A DNA stretch of 64,000 bases from NCBI GenBank assembly GCA_966212505.1, contig CBIHRS010000021.1:1-64000 (forward strand), given 5' to 3'. A program made the translations under genes and the position numbers. Under the pieces are notes generated by a model that did no database searches, was not told the origin of the DNA, and was given only the letters and a program-made list of their open reading frames with translations. How positions within the stretch are numbered: position 1 is the stretch's first letter; every line of letters begins with the position of its first letter. The stretch is from CAMLIZ01 sp966212505 (GTDB taxonomy: Bacteria > Pseudomonadota > Gammaproteobacteria > Burkholderiales > Burkholderiaceae_C). Of the stretch, positions 39,660 through 50,470 are shown one piece after another.

Positions 39660-42201
39660 GGCCGCGCAGGCGGCGCGCTATGCGATCCGCACCCGGCTGC
39701 TCGCGACATTCCTGATCCTGTTCGTGCTGACGATGCTGCTCACGCTGGTGGGCATTGCCGGCATGCGCCACAACCAGCGTGCGCTCGAGGAGTTCGAGGC
39801 CGGCGTGATGCCCGAGATCGCCCGCGTGCTCGAGCTGGCCGAGAAGGTCGCGCAGCTGGCCGCGGTGGCGCCCGGCATCGCCGATGCCGATTCGATCCCG
39901 CCCGACGAGCGCGACAGCCAGCTCGCGCGCACGCTGCTGGCCGAGATCCGCCGCCTGTCGACCCAGCTGCCGGCCCATGCCGACAGCCGGCTCGAGGCCT
40001 CGGCGGTGCTCGACGGCATCGACCGCGACCTGACCTCGCTGCTGGCCCAGTCCGACGAGCGGCGCCGCCTGAAGGCCCGGCTCTATGCGCTGCGCGAGCA
40101 GCTCGATGCACTGGGCGAGCGCCTGTTTCCCGAACGCGAGGCCGAGCGGCAGCGCAACACCACGCTGCAGGCCATCTGGAGCAGCATGGTCGCGGCCACG
40201 CTGGCCGATGCCGACACCAGCCTGGGCCGCCACGAGGCCGATGCAGAGGCGCTGTGGATCGAGGCGCAGCGCCAGCATGAAGACCGGCGCCTGCCCGCGG
40301 TGGCGGCCGCGCTGCAGGGCCTGTCGGAAGGCCCGCTGGGCGTGTTCCAGCTGCGTCGCGAGCTGCTGCGCACCGAGCGCGGCCTCAACACCGATGCGCA
40401 GCTGATGCGGGCCCATGCCACGCGCCTCGGCGAGCGCGCCGGCGCCTATGTGAGCGAGCTGCGCAAGGTGGCGGCCGAGCGGCGCGATGCGGTGCGCCAG
40501 TCGGTGTCGACCGGCGCGCTGGGCCTGATGCTGCTGGGTGGCGTGGCGGTGCTCACGGCACTGGCCGGCGCCGGCTATGGCCGCAGGGTGCTGCGCCAGC
40601 TGCAGGGCATGACCGGCGTGATGACGCGCCTGGCCGCCGGCGACACCGCCCAGGCCACGCCGGCCACCGAGCGGCGCGACGAGATCGGCGAGCTGGCGCG
40701 CGCCTTCCAGGTGTTCCGCGACAACCTGCTCGAGAAGCAGCGCCTCGCGCAGGGCCTGCAGGCGCAGGGCCGCCTGCTCGAGACCGTGTTCCAGAGCATG
40801 CACGATGGCCTGTCGGCCTACGATGCACACGGCCGCTTGATCGCCTGGAACCAGAAGTTCGCGAGCTTGCTGCCGTTGGCGCCGCAGCGCATCGGCAACG
40901 ACGCCACCGTGACCGACCTGAACCATGCGCTGCCGGCCGGCGCGCAATGGCGCGCGGTGTCGGCCGAGACGGTCACGCGCGCGGCCGGTGCCCGCATCGC
41001 GGCCTCGGCCGAGCTGCACCTGCCCGATGGCCGCGTGCTCGAGTTCCTGAGCCATCCGATGCCCGAGGGCGGCTGGGTCGCCGTGTGCCGCGACCTCACC
41101 GCGCGCCTCGCGGTCGAGGCCCAGCTGCGGCAGGCGCAGCGCATGGAGGTGCTGGGCCAGCTCACCGGTGGCGTGGCGCACGACTTCAACAACTTCCTCT
41201 CCGCGATCCTCGGCAACCTGGAGCTGCTGCAGTCGCGGCTGCGCGAGGATGCCGCGCTCGCCGGCCTGGCGAGCCGTGCCTATCGCGCGGCCGATGCGGC
41301 GGCGGGCCTGTCGCGCCGGCTGCTCGCCTTCGCGCGGCGCGAGCCGCTGCAGGTGGAGGCGGTGCGCGTGGGCGACATGCTGGCCGAGATGCAGGACCTG
41401 ATCGAGTTCAGCGTCGGCGCCGCGGTGGAGGTCGAGCTGCAGGGCGAGGACAGCGCGCTGTGGGTGCAGGCCGACCGCGGCCAGCTCGAGAACGCGGTGC
41501 TCAACCTGTCGCTCAACAGCGCTGCCGCGATGCCGCGCGGAGGCCGGCTCACGATCTCGGTGGCGCCAGCAGCGAGCGATGCGGTGCTGATCCGCGTGGC
41601 CGACACCGGCCACGGCATGCCGCCCGACGTGCAGGCCCGTGTGCTCGAGCCCTTCTTCACCACGCGGGCGCCGGGGCAGGGCAGCGGGCTCGGGCTGTCC
41701 ATCGTCGACGGCTTCGTGCGGCAGTGCGGCGGCACGCTCGCGATCGACAGCGCCGAAGGCCGCGGCACGACGATCGAGCTGCGGCTGCCGGCCTGCGCGC
41801 CGCCGCAGCCCCGCACGGTGCCGGCGCTGGCCGATGCCTCGCGCAGGCGTGCCGCGCGCGTGCTGCTGGTCGAAGACGACGAAGCCGTGCGCGAGACGGC
41901 GCTGGCGCTGTTCGAAGACCTGGGCGTGCGGGCGCGCGCGGTGGCGGACGAAGCGGCGGCCCTCGAATGCCTGGCCGCCGAGGGGCCGTTCGACCTCGTG
42001 CTGTCCGACGTGATGCTGGGCGCCGGCGGCGATGGGCTGGGCCTGCTGCGGCAGGTGGCGCAGTGCTGGCCCGCGCAGCGCGTGGTGCTGGCTTCGGGCC
42101 TGCCGCTGGAGATCCATGCGCAGCGGCCCGACTGGCCGGCGGCGCAGGCCTTCGTGCAGAAGCCGTTCACGCGCAAGAGCCTGGCGGCGCTGCTGGATTG
42201 A
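39652..42201 (+). CDS. Hybrid sensor histidine kinase with C-terminal receiver
   Basis: An 849-residue membrane kinase. TM1 at about 15-38, a helical periplasmic sensor of about 240 residues, TM2 at about 288-310, then HAMP (about 310-362), a PAS-like domain with a short-chain feature (LLETVFQSMHDGLSAYDAHG, then LIAWNQKF), the H-box GGVAHDFNNFLSAI with His510, the N, G1 and G2 boxes (LNLSLNSAAA, DTGHGMP, GSGLGLS), and a C-terminal receiver (VEDDEAVRE, Asp at about 785 in LSDVMLG, KPFTRKSL). The GTG start at 39652 overlaps the regulator gene by 8 bp. No histidine phosphotransfer domain is visible, so the internal receiver may have a regulatory rather than a relay function. The signal is unknown. 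Confidence 0.92.
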   Translation: MAEAAQAARYAIRTRLLATFLILFVLTMLLTLVGIAGMRHNQRALEEFEAGVMPEIARVLELAEKVAQLAAVAPGIADADSIPPDERDSQLARTLLAEIRRLSTQLPAHADSRLEASAVLDGIDRDLTSLLAQSDERRRLKARLYALREQLDALGERLFPEREAERQRNTTLQAIWSSMVAATLADADTSLGRHEADAEALWIEAQRQHEDRRLPAVAAALQGLSEGPLGVFQLRRELLRTERGLNTDAQLMRAHATRLGERAGAYVSELRKVAAERRDAVRQSVSTGALGLMLLGGVAVLTALAGAGYGRRVLRQLQGMTGVMTRLAAGDTAQATPATERRDEIGELARAFQVFRDNLLEKQRLAQGLQAQGRLLETVFQSMHDGLSAYDAHGRLIAWNQKFASLLPLAPQRIGNDATVTDLNHALPAGAQWRAVSAETVTRAAGARIAASAELHLPDGRVLEFLSHPMPEGGWVAVCRDLTARLAVEAQLRQAQRMEVLGQLTGGVAHDFNNFLSAILGNLELLQSRLREDAALAGLASRAYRAADAAAGLSRRLLAFARREPLQVEAVRVGDMLAEMQDLIEFSVGAAVEVELQGEDSALWVQADRGQLENAVLNLSLNSAAAMPRGGRLTISVAPAASDAVLIRVADTGHGMPPDVQARVLEPFFTTRAPGQGSGLGLSIVDGFVRQCGGTLAIDSAEGRGTTIELRLPACAPPQPRTVPALADASRRRAARVLLVEDDEAVRETALALFEDLGVRARAVADEAAALECLAAEGPFDLVLSDVMLGAGGDGLGLLRQVAQCWPAQRVVLASGLPLEIHAQRPDWPAAQAFVQKPFTRKSLAALLD

Positions 42202-42212
42202 ATATTTCAACT

Positions 42213-42249
42213 GTTAACCGCCGCGCCGGCCACGAAATTCCGGGTTAAC
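42213..42249. promoter_or_regulatory. Inverted repeat upstream of the alpha-glucoside ABC operon
   Basis: GTTAACC (42213-42219) and GGTTAAC (42243-42249) are perfect 7-bp inverted repeats around a 23-bp spacer, in the 100-bp gap before the sugar-binding gene. The AT-rich half-sites stand out in GC-rich surroundings, and the repeat lies 53 bp before the start codon. It could be an operator for a LacI-type or other sugar-sensing regulator, but none is encoded next to the operon. It is directly preceded by the hybrid kinase gene. Confidence 0.45.
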
Positions 42250-42301
42250 GCATGCGTCTTCTACTCGCGGCCGCAGGAGCCCCTGCATAGGAGACAAGAC
42301 G

Positions 42302-43579
42302 ATGCTGACAACGATGCGAATGATGCGATCGGCCGCGCTCGCGGCTGCCCTGGGCTGCGCCTTCGGCGCGCAGGCCGCCACCCTGAAGATCTCGTGCGGT
42401 GCCGGCGGCCTCGAGCTGCAGCTGTGCAAGGAAGCCACCGAGGCCTGGGCCCGCAAGACCGGCAACGAGGTGCAGGTGGTCAATGCGCCCAATGATTCCA
42501 ACGAGCGCCTGGCGCTGGTGCAGCAGATCCTCGCCAGCGGCTCCGACAAGATCGACGTGTTCCAGATCGACGTGGTGTGGCCGGGCCTGTTGGCCAGCCA
42601 CCTCGTCGACCTGAAGCCCTACACCGCGGGTGCCGAGAAGGAGCACTTTCCGTCGATGATCGCCAACGACACCGTGGGCGATCGCCTGGTCGCGATGCCG
42701 TGGTTCACCGATGCGGGGCTGCTGTTCTATCGCAAGGACCTGCTCGACAAATACAAGGTCGCGCCGCCGAAGACGTGGGACGAACTGGCCGCCGCCGCCA
42801 GGAAGATCCAGGAGGCCGAGCGGTCCGCCGGCAACGCCAAGATGTGGGGCTATGTGTGGCAGGGCCGCGCCTACGAAGGCCTGAGCTGCGATGCGATCGA
42901 GTGGGTGTCGAGCCTGGGCGGCGGCGCGATCGTCGATGCGGGCGGCAAGGTCACGGTGAACAACCCACAGGCCGCCAAGGCGCTCGAGATGGCGGCCGGC
43001 TGGGTCGGCAGCATCACGCCCAAGGCGGTGCTCAACTACGGCGAGGAAGACAGCCGCGGCGTGTTCCAGTCGGGCAACGCGGTGTTCCTGCGCAACTGGC
43101 CTTATGTGTGGGCGCTGGCCCAGCAGAAGGAGAGCAAGGTCAAGGACAAGGTCGGCGTGATGCCGCTGCCCGCGGGCAGCGCCGGCGGCCGCGGTGCCGC
43201 GGCGCTGGGCGGCTGGCAGCTGGCCGTGTCGAAGTATTCGCGCAACCCGAAGCTCGCGGCCGAGCTGGTGGCCTACCTCACCAGCCCCGAGGAGCAGAAG
43301 CGGCGTGCGATCCAGGCCGCGTTCAACCCGACCATCCCGGCGCTGTACAAGGATGCCGACGTGGTCAAGGCCAATCCGTTCATGGCCGAGCTGGGCAGCA
43401 CCTTCGCCGCCACCGTCGCGCGGCCCTCGACCGTGACCGCCAGCAAGTACAACCAGGTGAGCAACCTGTTCTGGAACGCGGTGCACGACGTGATCTCCGG
43501 CAAGGCCAAGGCGGGTGAATCGCTCGCCGACCTCGACCACGCGCTGAACCGGCTCGCGCCGGGCGGCAAGTGGAACTGA
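42302..43579 (+). CDS. Sugar ABC transporter substrate-binding protein (trehalose/alpha-glucoside type)
   Basis: A 425-residue periplasmic binding protein of the sugar (MalE-like) class. AGGAG lies before the ATG, and the signal peptide (MRSAALAAALGCAFGAQA) is followed by the mature start ATLKISCGAGGLELQLCKEA. Other motifs are NDSNERLALVQQILASGSDK, VFQIDVVWPGLLASHLVDL, and PWFTDAGLLFYRKDLLDKY. Size and motifs are close to ThuE/AglE-type receptors for trehalose, sucrose or maltose. It leads an operon in the order receptor, permease, permease, alpha-glucosidase, ATPase, the order of rhizobial aglEFGAK, so a disaccharide is the likely ligand. The following permease gene overlaps it by 10 bp. Confidence 0.92.
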   Translation: MLTTMRMMRSAALAAALGCAFGAQAATLKISCGAGGLELQLCKEATEAWARKTGNEVQVVNAPNDSNERLALVQQILASGSDKIDVFQIDVVWPGLLASHLVDLKPYTAGAEKEHFPSMIANDTVGDRLVAMPWFTDAGLLFYRKDLLDKYKVAPPKTWDELAAAARKIQEAERSAGNAKMWGYVWQGRAYEGLSCDAIEWVSSLGGGAIVDAGGKVTVNNPQAAKALEMAAGWVGSITPKAVLNYGEEDSRGVFQSGNAVFLRNWPYVWALAQQKESKVKDKVGVMPLPAGSAGGRGAAALGGWQLAVSKYSRNPKLAAELVAYLTSPEEQKRRAIQAAFNPTIPALYKDADVVKANPFMAELGSTFAATVARPSTVTASKYNQVSNLFWNAVHDVISGKAKAGESLADLDHALNRLAPGGKWN

Positions 43580-44526
43580 GCGCGCAGGCGCCCACCGTCC
43601 ACCCGGTTCGACACGAGGCGCCGCCGCGCGCCTCGTCGCTGGCGCGTGCGCGCCGGCGCCAGGCCTGGTGGCTGGTGCTGCCCACCCTGGTGGTGCTGGC
43701 GGCGGTGGCGGGCTGGCCGCTGGGGCGCACGATCTTCTTCAGCCTGACCGATGCCAACCTGTCCGACCTGGCGGCGCGCCGCTTCATCGGCCTGGCCAAC
43801 TACCTCGGCCCCGACGGCGTGCTGCGTGATCCCGAGTGGTGGAATGCGGTGGCCAACACCCTGGTCTTCGCGCTGGCCTCGGTGGCGCTGGAGACGCTGC
43901 TGGGCCTGGGCGTGGCGCTGCTGCTCGACCATCCGTCGCGGCTGCGGGCGCTGCTGCGCGCGGCGGTGCTGGTGCCGTGGGCCATCCCCACCGTGGTGTC
44001 GGCCAGGATGTGGAGCTGGATGCTGCACGACCAGTTCGGCGTGATCAACACGCTGCTGCTGCGCGCCGGGCTGATCCATGAGCCGATCGCGTGGACGGCC
44101 GACCCGAGCATGGCCTTCGTCACCATCGTGATGGTCGACGTGTGGAAGACCACGCCCTTCATGGCGCTGCTGATCCTGGCCGCGCTGCAGTTGGTGCCAC
44201 GCGATTGCTACGAGGCGGCCGAGGTCGACGGCATTCCGCGCTGGCGCGTGTTTTGCCGCATCACCTTGCCGCTGATCATGCCGGGCGTGCTGGTGGCGAT
44301 GATCTTCCGCGCGCTCGATGCGCTGCGCGTGTTCGACGTGATCTACGTGATGACCTCCAACAGCCGGGCGACCAAGAGCATGTCGATCTACGTGCGCGAG
44401 CAGCTCATCGACTTCCAGCACATCGGCCATGGCTCGGCGGCGGCCACGCTGCTGTTCCTCACGGTGGCGCTGATCACGGTGGCCTACGTGGGCCTGACCC
44501 GCTCGCACATGAAAGGAGTGGCCTGA
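43570..44526 (+). CDS. Sugar ABC transporter permease, MalF-like
   Basis: A 318-residue permease with six predicted transmembrane segments. The EAA coupling loop reads CYEAAEVDGIPRWRVFCRIT (about 216-235), with the LPLIMPG end. The translation starts at GTG 43570, which overlaps the receptor gene by 10 bp; the N-terminal 35 residues are cytoplasmic and basic (SSLARARRRQAWW). The length matches ThuF/AglF-type proteins better than E. coli MalF, which has an extra periplasmic domain. The stop TGA shares one base with the ATG of the next permease, so the two are translationally coupled. Confidence 0.92.
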   Translation: MELSAQAPTVHPVRHEAPPRASSLARARRRQAWWLVLPTLVVLAAVAGWPLGRTIFFSLTDANLSDLAARRFIGLANYLGPDGVLRDPEWWNAVANTLVFALASVALETLLGLGVALLLDHPSRLRALLRAAVLVPWAIPTVVSARMWSWMLHDQFGVINTLLLRAGLIHEPIAWTADPSMAFVTIVMVDVWKTTPFMALLILAALQLVPRDCYEAAEVDGIPRWRVFCRITLPLIMPGVLVAMIFRALDALRVFDVIYVMTSNSRATKSMSIYVREQLIDFQHIGHGSAAATLLFLTVALITVAYVGLTRSHMKGVA

Positions 44527-45362
44527 TGCGCGCCCGTGCTTCATGGTTCGGTCTCTTGGGCCGGCAGGCCGCCACGCTGATGGTGGTGGCGGTGTCGTTG
44601 TTCCCGATGCTGTATGCGGTGGGTACCTCGTTCAAGCAGGGCGGCGAGCTGTTCAGCGACGACATCTGGCCGCATCGGCCGGTGCTCGACAACTACCTGG
44701 TGCTGTTCCGCGAGCAGCCCTTCGGCGCCAACCTGATGAATTCGGTGCTGGTGGCGTGCGTGGTGGTGCTGGCCTCGGTGGGCTTGTCGCTGCTGTCGGC
44801 CTATGCGCTGGGGCGCATCCACTTCCGCGGCCGGCGCGCGTTGATGCTCACCATCCTCGGCGTGTCGATGTTCCCGCAGGTGGCGGTGCTGTCGGGCATG
44901 TTCGAGCTGGTCAGCGCGCTGGGGCTGTACGACAGCCTGGGCGCGCTGATGCTGTCGGACCTGCTGTTCACGCTGCCCTTCACCGTGTGGGTGCTGGTGA
45001 CCTTCATGCGCGAGTTGCCGAAGGAGATCGAGGAGGCCGCGTTCATGGACGGCGTGGGCGTGTTCACGCTGATCTTCCGCGTCTTCATGCCGCTGCTGTG
45101 GCCGGCGGTGGCAGCCACCGCGCTGCTGGCCTTCATCGGCGCGTGGAACGAGTTCCTTTTCGCGCTGACCTTCTCGCTCTCGTCCGAGGTGCGCACCGTG
45201 CCGGTGGCCATTGCGCTGATCTCGGGCGCCAGCAGCTACGAGCTGCCGTGGGGAAACATCATGGCGGCGTCGGTGATCGTGACGCTGCCGCTCATCGCGC
45301 TGGTGATGGTGTTCCAGCGCCAGATCGTGTCGGGCCTGACGGCCGGCGCGGTCAAAGGATAA
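44526..45362 (+). CDS. Sugar ABC transporter permease, MalG-like
   Basis: A 278-residue permease with six transmembrane segments. The EAA loop is EIEEAAFMDGVGVFTLIFRV (about 172-191), followed by FMPLLWPAVA. The N-terminal region TLMVVAVSLFPMLYAVGTSF and the C-terminal half with WNEFLFALTFS are typical of MalG relatives. The ATG overlaps the stop of the preceding permease (TGATG). The gene ends 12 bp before the glucosidase gene, with an AAGGAG site in the gap. It pairs with the MalF-like protein and the ATPase at 47012. Confidence 0.92.
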   Translation: MRARASWFGLLGRQAATLMVVAVSLFPMLYAVGTSFKQGGELFSDDIWPHRPVLDNYLVLFREQPFGANLMNSVLVACVVVLASVGLSLLSAYALGRIHFRGRRALMLTILGVSMFPQVAVLSGMFELVSALGLYDSLGALMLSDLLFTLPFTVWVLVTFMRELPKEIEEAAFMDGVGVFTLIFRVFMPLLWPAVAATALLAFIGAWNEFLFALTFSLSSEVRTVPVAIALISGASSYELPWGNIMAASVIVTLPLIALVMVFQRQIVSGLTAGAVKG

Positions 45363-45374
45363 GGAGACATTCGA

Positions 45375-48118
<2,744 letters not shown>

Positions 48119-48182
48119 GGGTGGACGCCGGCGAGCGGCATCGGGTACCGTTGCCGTCCCGGCTTCAACCCTCCGTGTTCAC

Positions 48183-48569
48183 ATGCGCTTCATCACTGCC
48201 TCGTTGCTCATGTCGGCCGCGCTCGCGGCGCCGTTCGCCGCCCTGGCGGCCGACGCTCCAAAGATCATCACCTTCGAGAAGGACAAGCCGCTGCCGGCCA
48301 CCGTCTCGCTGCTGCCGCTCAACGGCAAGGTCGGGCGCGACAACCCGTTCTACGACGGCTACCGCCCGCAGCTCAAGTTCTCGGGCGAGCGCAGCGGCAT
48401 CACCTGCAAGATCCAGCTGCCGAGCAAGGACGATGCGGTGCAGCCGGGCAAGTCGGCCGACGTGATGCTGAGTTGTCTGGACAACGTCCACATCATCGAA
48501 GGCCAGCCGCAGTTCGTGATGTACGAGGGCGGCCGCCGGGTTGGCGAAGGGCAGCTGACGCCGCCCTGA
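48183..48569 (+). CDS. Secreted protein related to elongation factor Tu domain 3
   Basis: A 128-residue protein with a signal peptide (MRFITASLLMSAALAAPFAA, cleavage after ALA at about 22) and a mature part of about 105 residues. That part aligns along its length with domain 3 of EF-Tu: LPATVSLLP in place of FEAEVYVLS, then NPFYDGYRPQLKF (54-66, EF-Tu TPFFxGYRPQFYF), IQLPSKDDAVQPGKS, and EGGRRVGEG (115-123, EF-Tu EGGRTVGAG). No GTPase domain is present. Cys75 and Cys98, at sites not typical of EF-Tu, could form a disulfide in the periplasm. It follows the sugar ATPase gene by 64 bp on the same strand and may be independent of it. The function is unknown; a stand-alone exported beta-barrel is inferred. 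Confidence 0.85.
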   Translation: MRFITASLLMSAALAAPFAALAADAPKIITFEKDKPLPATVSLLPLNGKVGRDNPFYDGYRPQLKFSGERSGITCKIQLPSKDDAVQPGKSADVMLSCLDNVHIIEGQPQFVMYEGGRRVGEGQLTPP

Positions 48570-48575
48570 GCGGCC

Positions 48576-48881
48576 TCAGTGCCGCCCGGCGGCCTGCACG
48601 ACGATCATCGTCAGCAGGCCCTGGCCGCCATTGGCCACGCGGTGCCAGCACTCGGCGGGAATGTCCACCGCCTGGCCGGCGCCGAGCAGCAGGCGCGTGC
48701 CTTCCACCTCGGCATCGGCCCGGCCTTCGACCACGTACCAGTGCTCGCGGAAAGGCCGGTGGCGCGGTGCGATGCCGCAGCCCGGCCGCACCGTCATGCG
48801 CTTGAGCGTGAAGGCCGCGTCTTCCGCGAGGATCTCGCAGCGACCCCACTCCGCGACGACGTGGAACGGCATGTCCGTCAT
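48576..48881 (-). CDS. Small cupin domain protein
   Basis: A 101-residue single-domain cupin similar to the C-terminal cupin of bifunctional mannose-6-phosphate isomerases. Visible are the metal-ligand motif HRPFREHWYVVEGRA (about 40-54), LLLGAGQAVDIPAECWHRVA, and the tail MIVVQAAGRH. The start at 48881 has the strong AGGAG site, itself inside a short perfect hairpin (GCAGG-AGA-CCTGC). An intrinsic terminator of the upstream porin gene ends at 48896, 15 bp before this start, so any read-through from the porin would have to pass it. Its stop lies 6 bp from the convergent EF-Tu-like gene. A role in sugar or polysaccharide metabolism is possible. Confidence 0.88.
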   Translation of the reverse strand: MTDMPFHVVAEWGRCEILAEDAAFTLKRMTVRPGCGIAPRHRPFREHWYVVEGRADAEVEGTRLLLGAGQAVDIPAECWHRVANGGQGLLTMIVVQAAGRH

Positions 48882-48895
48882 GGCAGGTCTCCTGC

Positions 48896-48936
48896 AAAAA
48901 AAGGCACCGCCGGCCGGCGTGGGTGCCGCCGGTGCC
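48896..48936 (-). terminator. Rho-independent terminator downstream of the porin gene
   Basis: Read on the minus strand, the hairpin with arms GGCACCG and CGGTGCC (48903-48936, with further partial pairing inside) is followed directly by seven T (48896-48902). This is the clearest intrinsic terminator in the window. It would end the porin transcript (49045-50136) 109-149 bp after its stop. It sits just before the ribosome site of the cupin gene, so partial read-through could feed that gene. Confidence 0.8.
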
Positions 48937-48965
48937 AACCCCCTAACGACAGTGCACGATTGAGC

Positions 48966-49036
48966 TCAGCCACCGCCGGGCCGCCCCAAGGCGGCTGAGC
49001 GCCCCCGCGGGGGGCAGGAGCGGAGCGACGGGGGCT
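48966..49036. repeat. GC-rich intergenic repeat of Burkholderiales type
   Basis: Between the cupin and porin genes lies a segment with stacked small hairpins: CCGCC-CCAA-GGCGG (48981-48994), the outer CAGCC/GGCTG pair, and GCCCCCGCGGGGGGC (49001-49015), followed by a GGAGCGGAGCGACGGGGGC tail. Segments with this composition and order are familiar to me as short dispersed intergenic repeats in Comamonadaceae and related genomes. Copy number was not tested. It may fold in RNA and protect the 3' end of the porin message. Confidence 0.6.
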
Positions 49037-49044
49037 GACATTCC

Positions 49045-50136
49045 TCAGAAGTCGTACACCATCCCCACGACGAAGCCCGACGGGCTGGCGCCCTTGTCGG
49101 CCGCGGCCACATTCAAGGCATTCACCCCGAAGCGGTAGTTCGCGTTGGCCTGGTTCGACAGCTTGGTCCAGTAGGTGTAGAGCTGCGCGCCCTTGAACAG
49201 GGTGTGCTCGTAGCCCAGCGTGAACTGGCGCGCGCCGGAGTCCGGCCCCACCACCAGGTTGGCGCCGTCGGCACCGGCCACCGTGGTGCCAGCGGGCGCC
49301 GAGCCGCTGACGTTGCCGGCCTTGCCGTAGCGCAGGTTGATCGCGCCGTTGCCGATCGGCACGCCGGCGGTCACGGTGGCGTAGCTGCGGCGAGCGGTGC
49401 CGTTGGCCAGGTCGTAGCGCAGCTGGTTGAAGCCGGCGCCGATGTTCACCACCTTGAAGTCGTAGTTCACGCCCAGGCGGTAGGCGGTGTCGGTCTTGCC
49501 GGCGGTGAAGTTGCGGTGCTGCGCGATCACGGCACCGGCCTTCAGCGCGTCGTGCGCGAACTCGCCGCCCAGCTCCAGCACCTTCTTCTGCGTGCCGGTG
49601 CCGGTGTCCTCGTTCTCGACGCCGTATTGCGCGGCCAGCTTGAAGCCGCCGAACTCCGGGGAGTCGTAGCGCAGCGAGTTGTTCTGCCGGCGCGAGAAGC
49701 CGTTGCCGCTGCCGCCCAGGCCGCTGATGGAGCCGTCGTCCTGGATGCCGGTGCCCTTGAAGCGGTCGGTCAGGCCGCCCATCTCCTTGAAGGGCGTGTC
49801 CATCTTGCCCAGGCGCAGCTTGCCCCAGGGGCCCTCGAGGCCGGCGAAGGTGTCGCGGCCCGCGATGGTGTCGCCGCCCGCATCCCAGCTCACGCCCGTT
49901 TCCACCTGGGCGAAAACCTTCAGCCCTTCGAAGTCCTTGGCGGCGCGCAGGCCGAAGCGCGACGAGTTGCTCGACACGCGCTGGTTGCCACCGAACGCAT
50001 CCGATGCGGCGGTGCCGCCGATGCTGATCTTCTCGAAGTCGATGTTGGCGCGGCCGTACAGCGTGACCTGGGCATGCGCACCGCCGGCGATCAGCGCGAG
50101 CGTGCACAGGGAGAGGGGACGGAGGATGGTGTTCAT
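49045..50136 (-). CDS. Gram-negative porin (OmpC-like, 16-stranded type)
   Basis: A 363-residue outer-membrane porin. The signal peptide (PLSLCTLALIAGGAHA) leads to QVTLYGRANIDFEKIS, the usual mature start of beta-proteobacterial porins. The loop-and-strand pattern includes SRFGLRAAKDFEGLKVFAQV, FAGLEGPWGKLRLGKMDTPF, and the C-terminal strand GFVVGMVYDF ending in Phe, the BAM recognition signal. It forms a trimeric diffusion channel for small solutes. It is divergent from the TctDE-like two-component genes across a 334-bp gap, so it may be controlled by that system and supply the outer-membrane entry for the adjacent ABC importer. Confidence 0.95.
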   Translation of the reverse strand: MNTILRPLSLCTLALIAGGAHAQVTLYGRANIDFEKISIGGTAASDAFGGNQRVSSNSSRFGLRAAKDFEGLKVFAQVETGVSWDAGGDTIAGRDTFAGLEGPWGKLRLGKMDTPFKEMGGLTDRFKGTGIQDDGSISGLGGSGNGFSRRQNNSLRYDSPEFGGFKLAAQYGVENEDTGTGTQKKVLELGGEFAHDALKAGAVIAQHRNFTAGKTDTAYRLGVNYDFKVVNIGAGFNQLRYDLANGTARRSYATVTAGVPIGNGAINLRYGKAGNVSGSAPAGTTVAGADGANLVVGPDSGARQFTLGYEHTLFKGAQLYTYWTKLSNQANANYRFGVNALNVAAADKGASPSGFVVGMVYDF

Positions 50137-50470
50137 GAGTGCTGTCCGAGGAGATGGGGTCCGAGCGGGCTCTGTGGCCCGCCGCCTGGCGCGTTACTGC
50201 AGCGCTGCGGCGAAGTGTTCTCGTCGGGGCGTGCGGCTCAAATTCGTGTCTACGCCTGCGCTTCGCGAAAGACTTTTGACAGGTGGCCGTTCTTTCATCC
50301 AGCTTTCGCGCGCGCTTCGCATCAACCCTCGAAGCGCCGCAAATCGCTCGTGGAAACCGTGTGAAGTTGCACGCCGCGCCACGACAGGCGGGCGGATTTC
50401 AGACAGCTTTCCAACTCGTCACAGGGTTTCCCTGTAGCCGCCGATCGTGGGCCGATCCACCATCGGTGCC
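50137..50470. promoter_or_regulatory. Divergent regulatory region between porin and two-component operon
   Basis: The 334-bp gap holds no gene. It must carry promoters for the porin (minus strand) and the regulator gene (plus strand). A perfect inverted repeat, ACAGGG-TTT-CCCTGT, lies at 50421-50435, 36 bp before the regulator start, and is a candidate autoregulatory site. The stretch 50220-50340 is moderately AT-richer than the genes (for example TTTTGACAGG at about 50273, which resembles a -35 element). I could not assign exact promoters. Confidence 0.45.
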
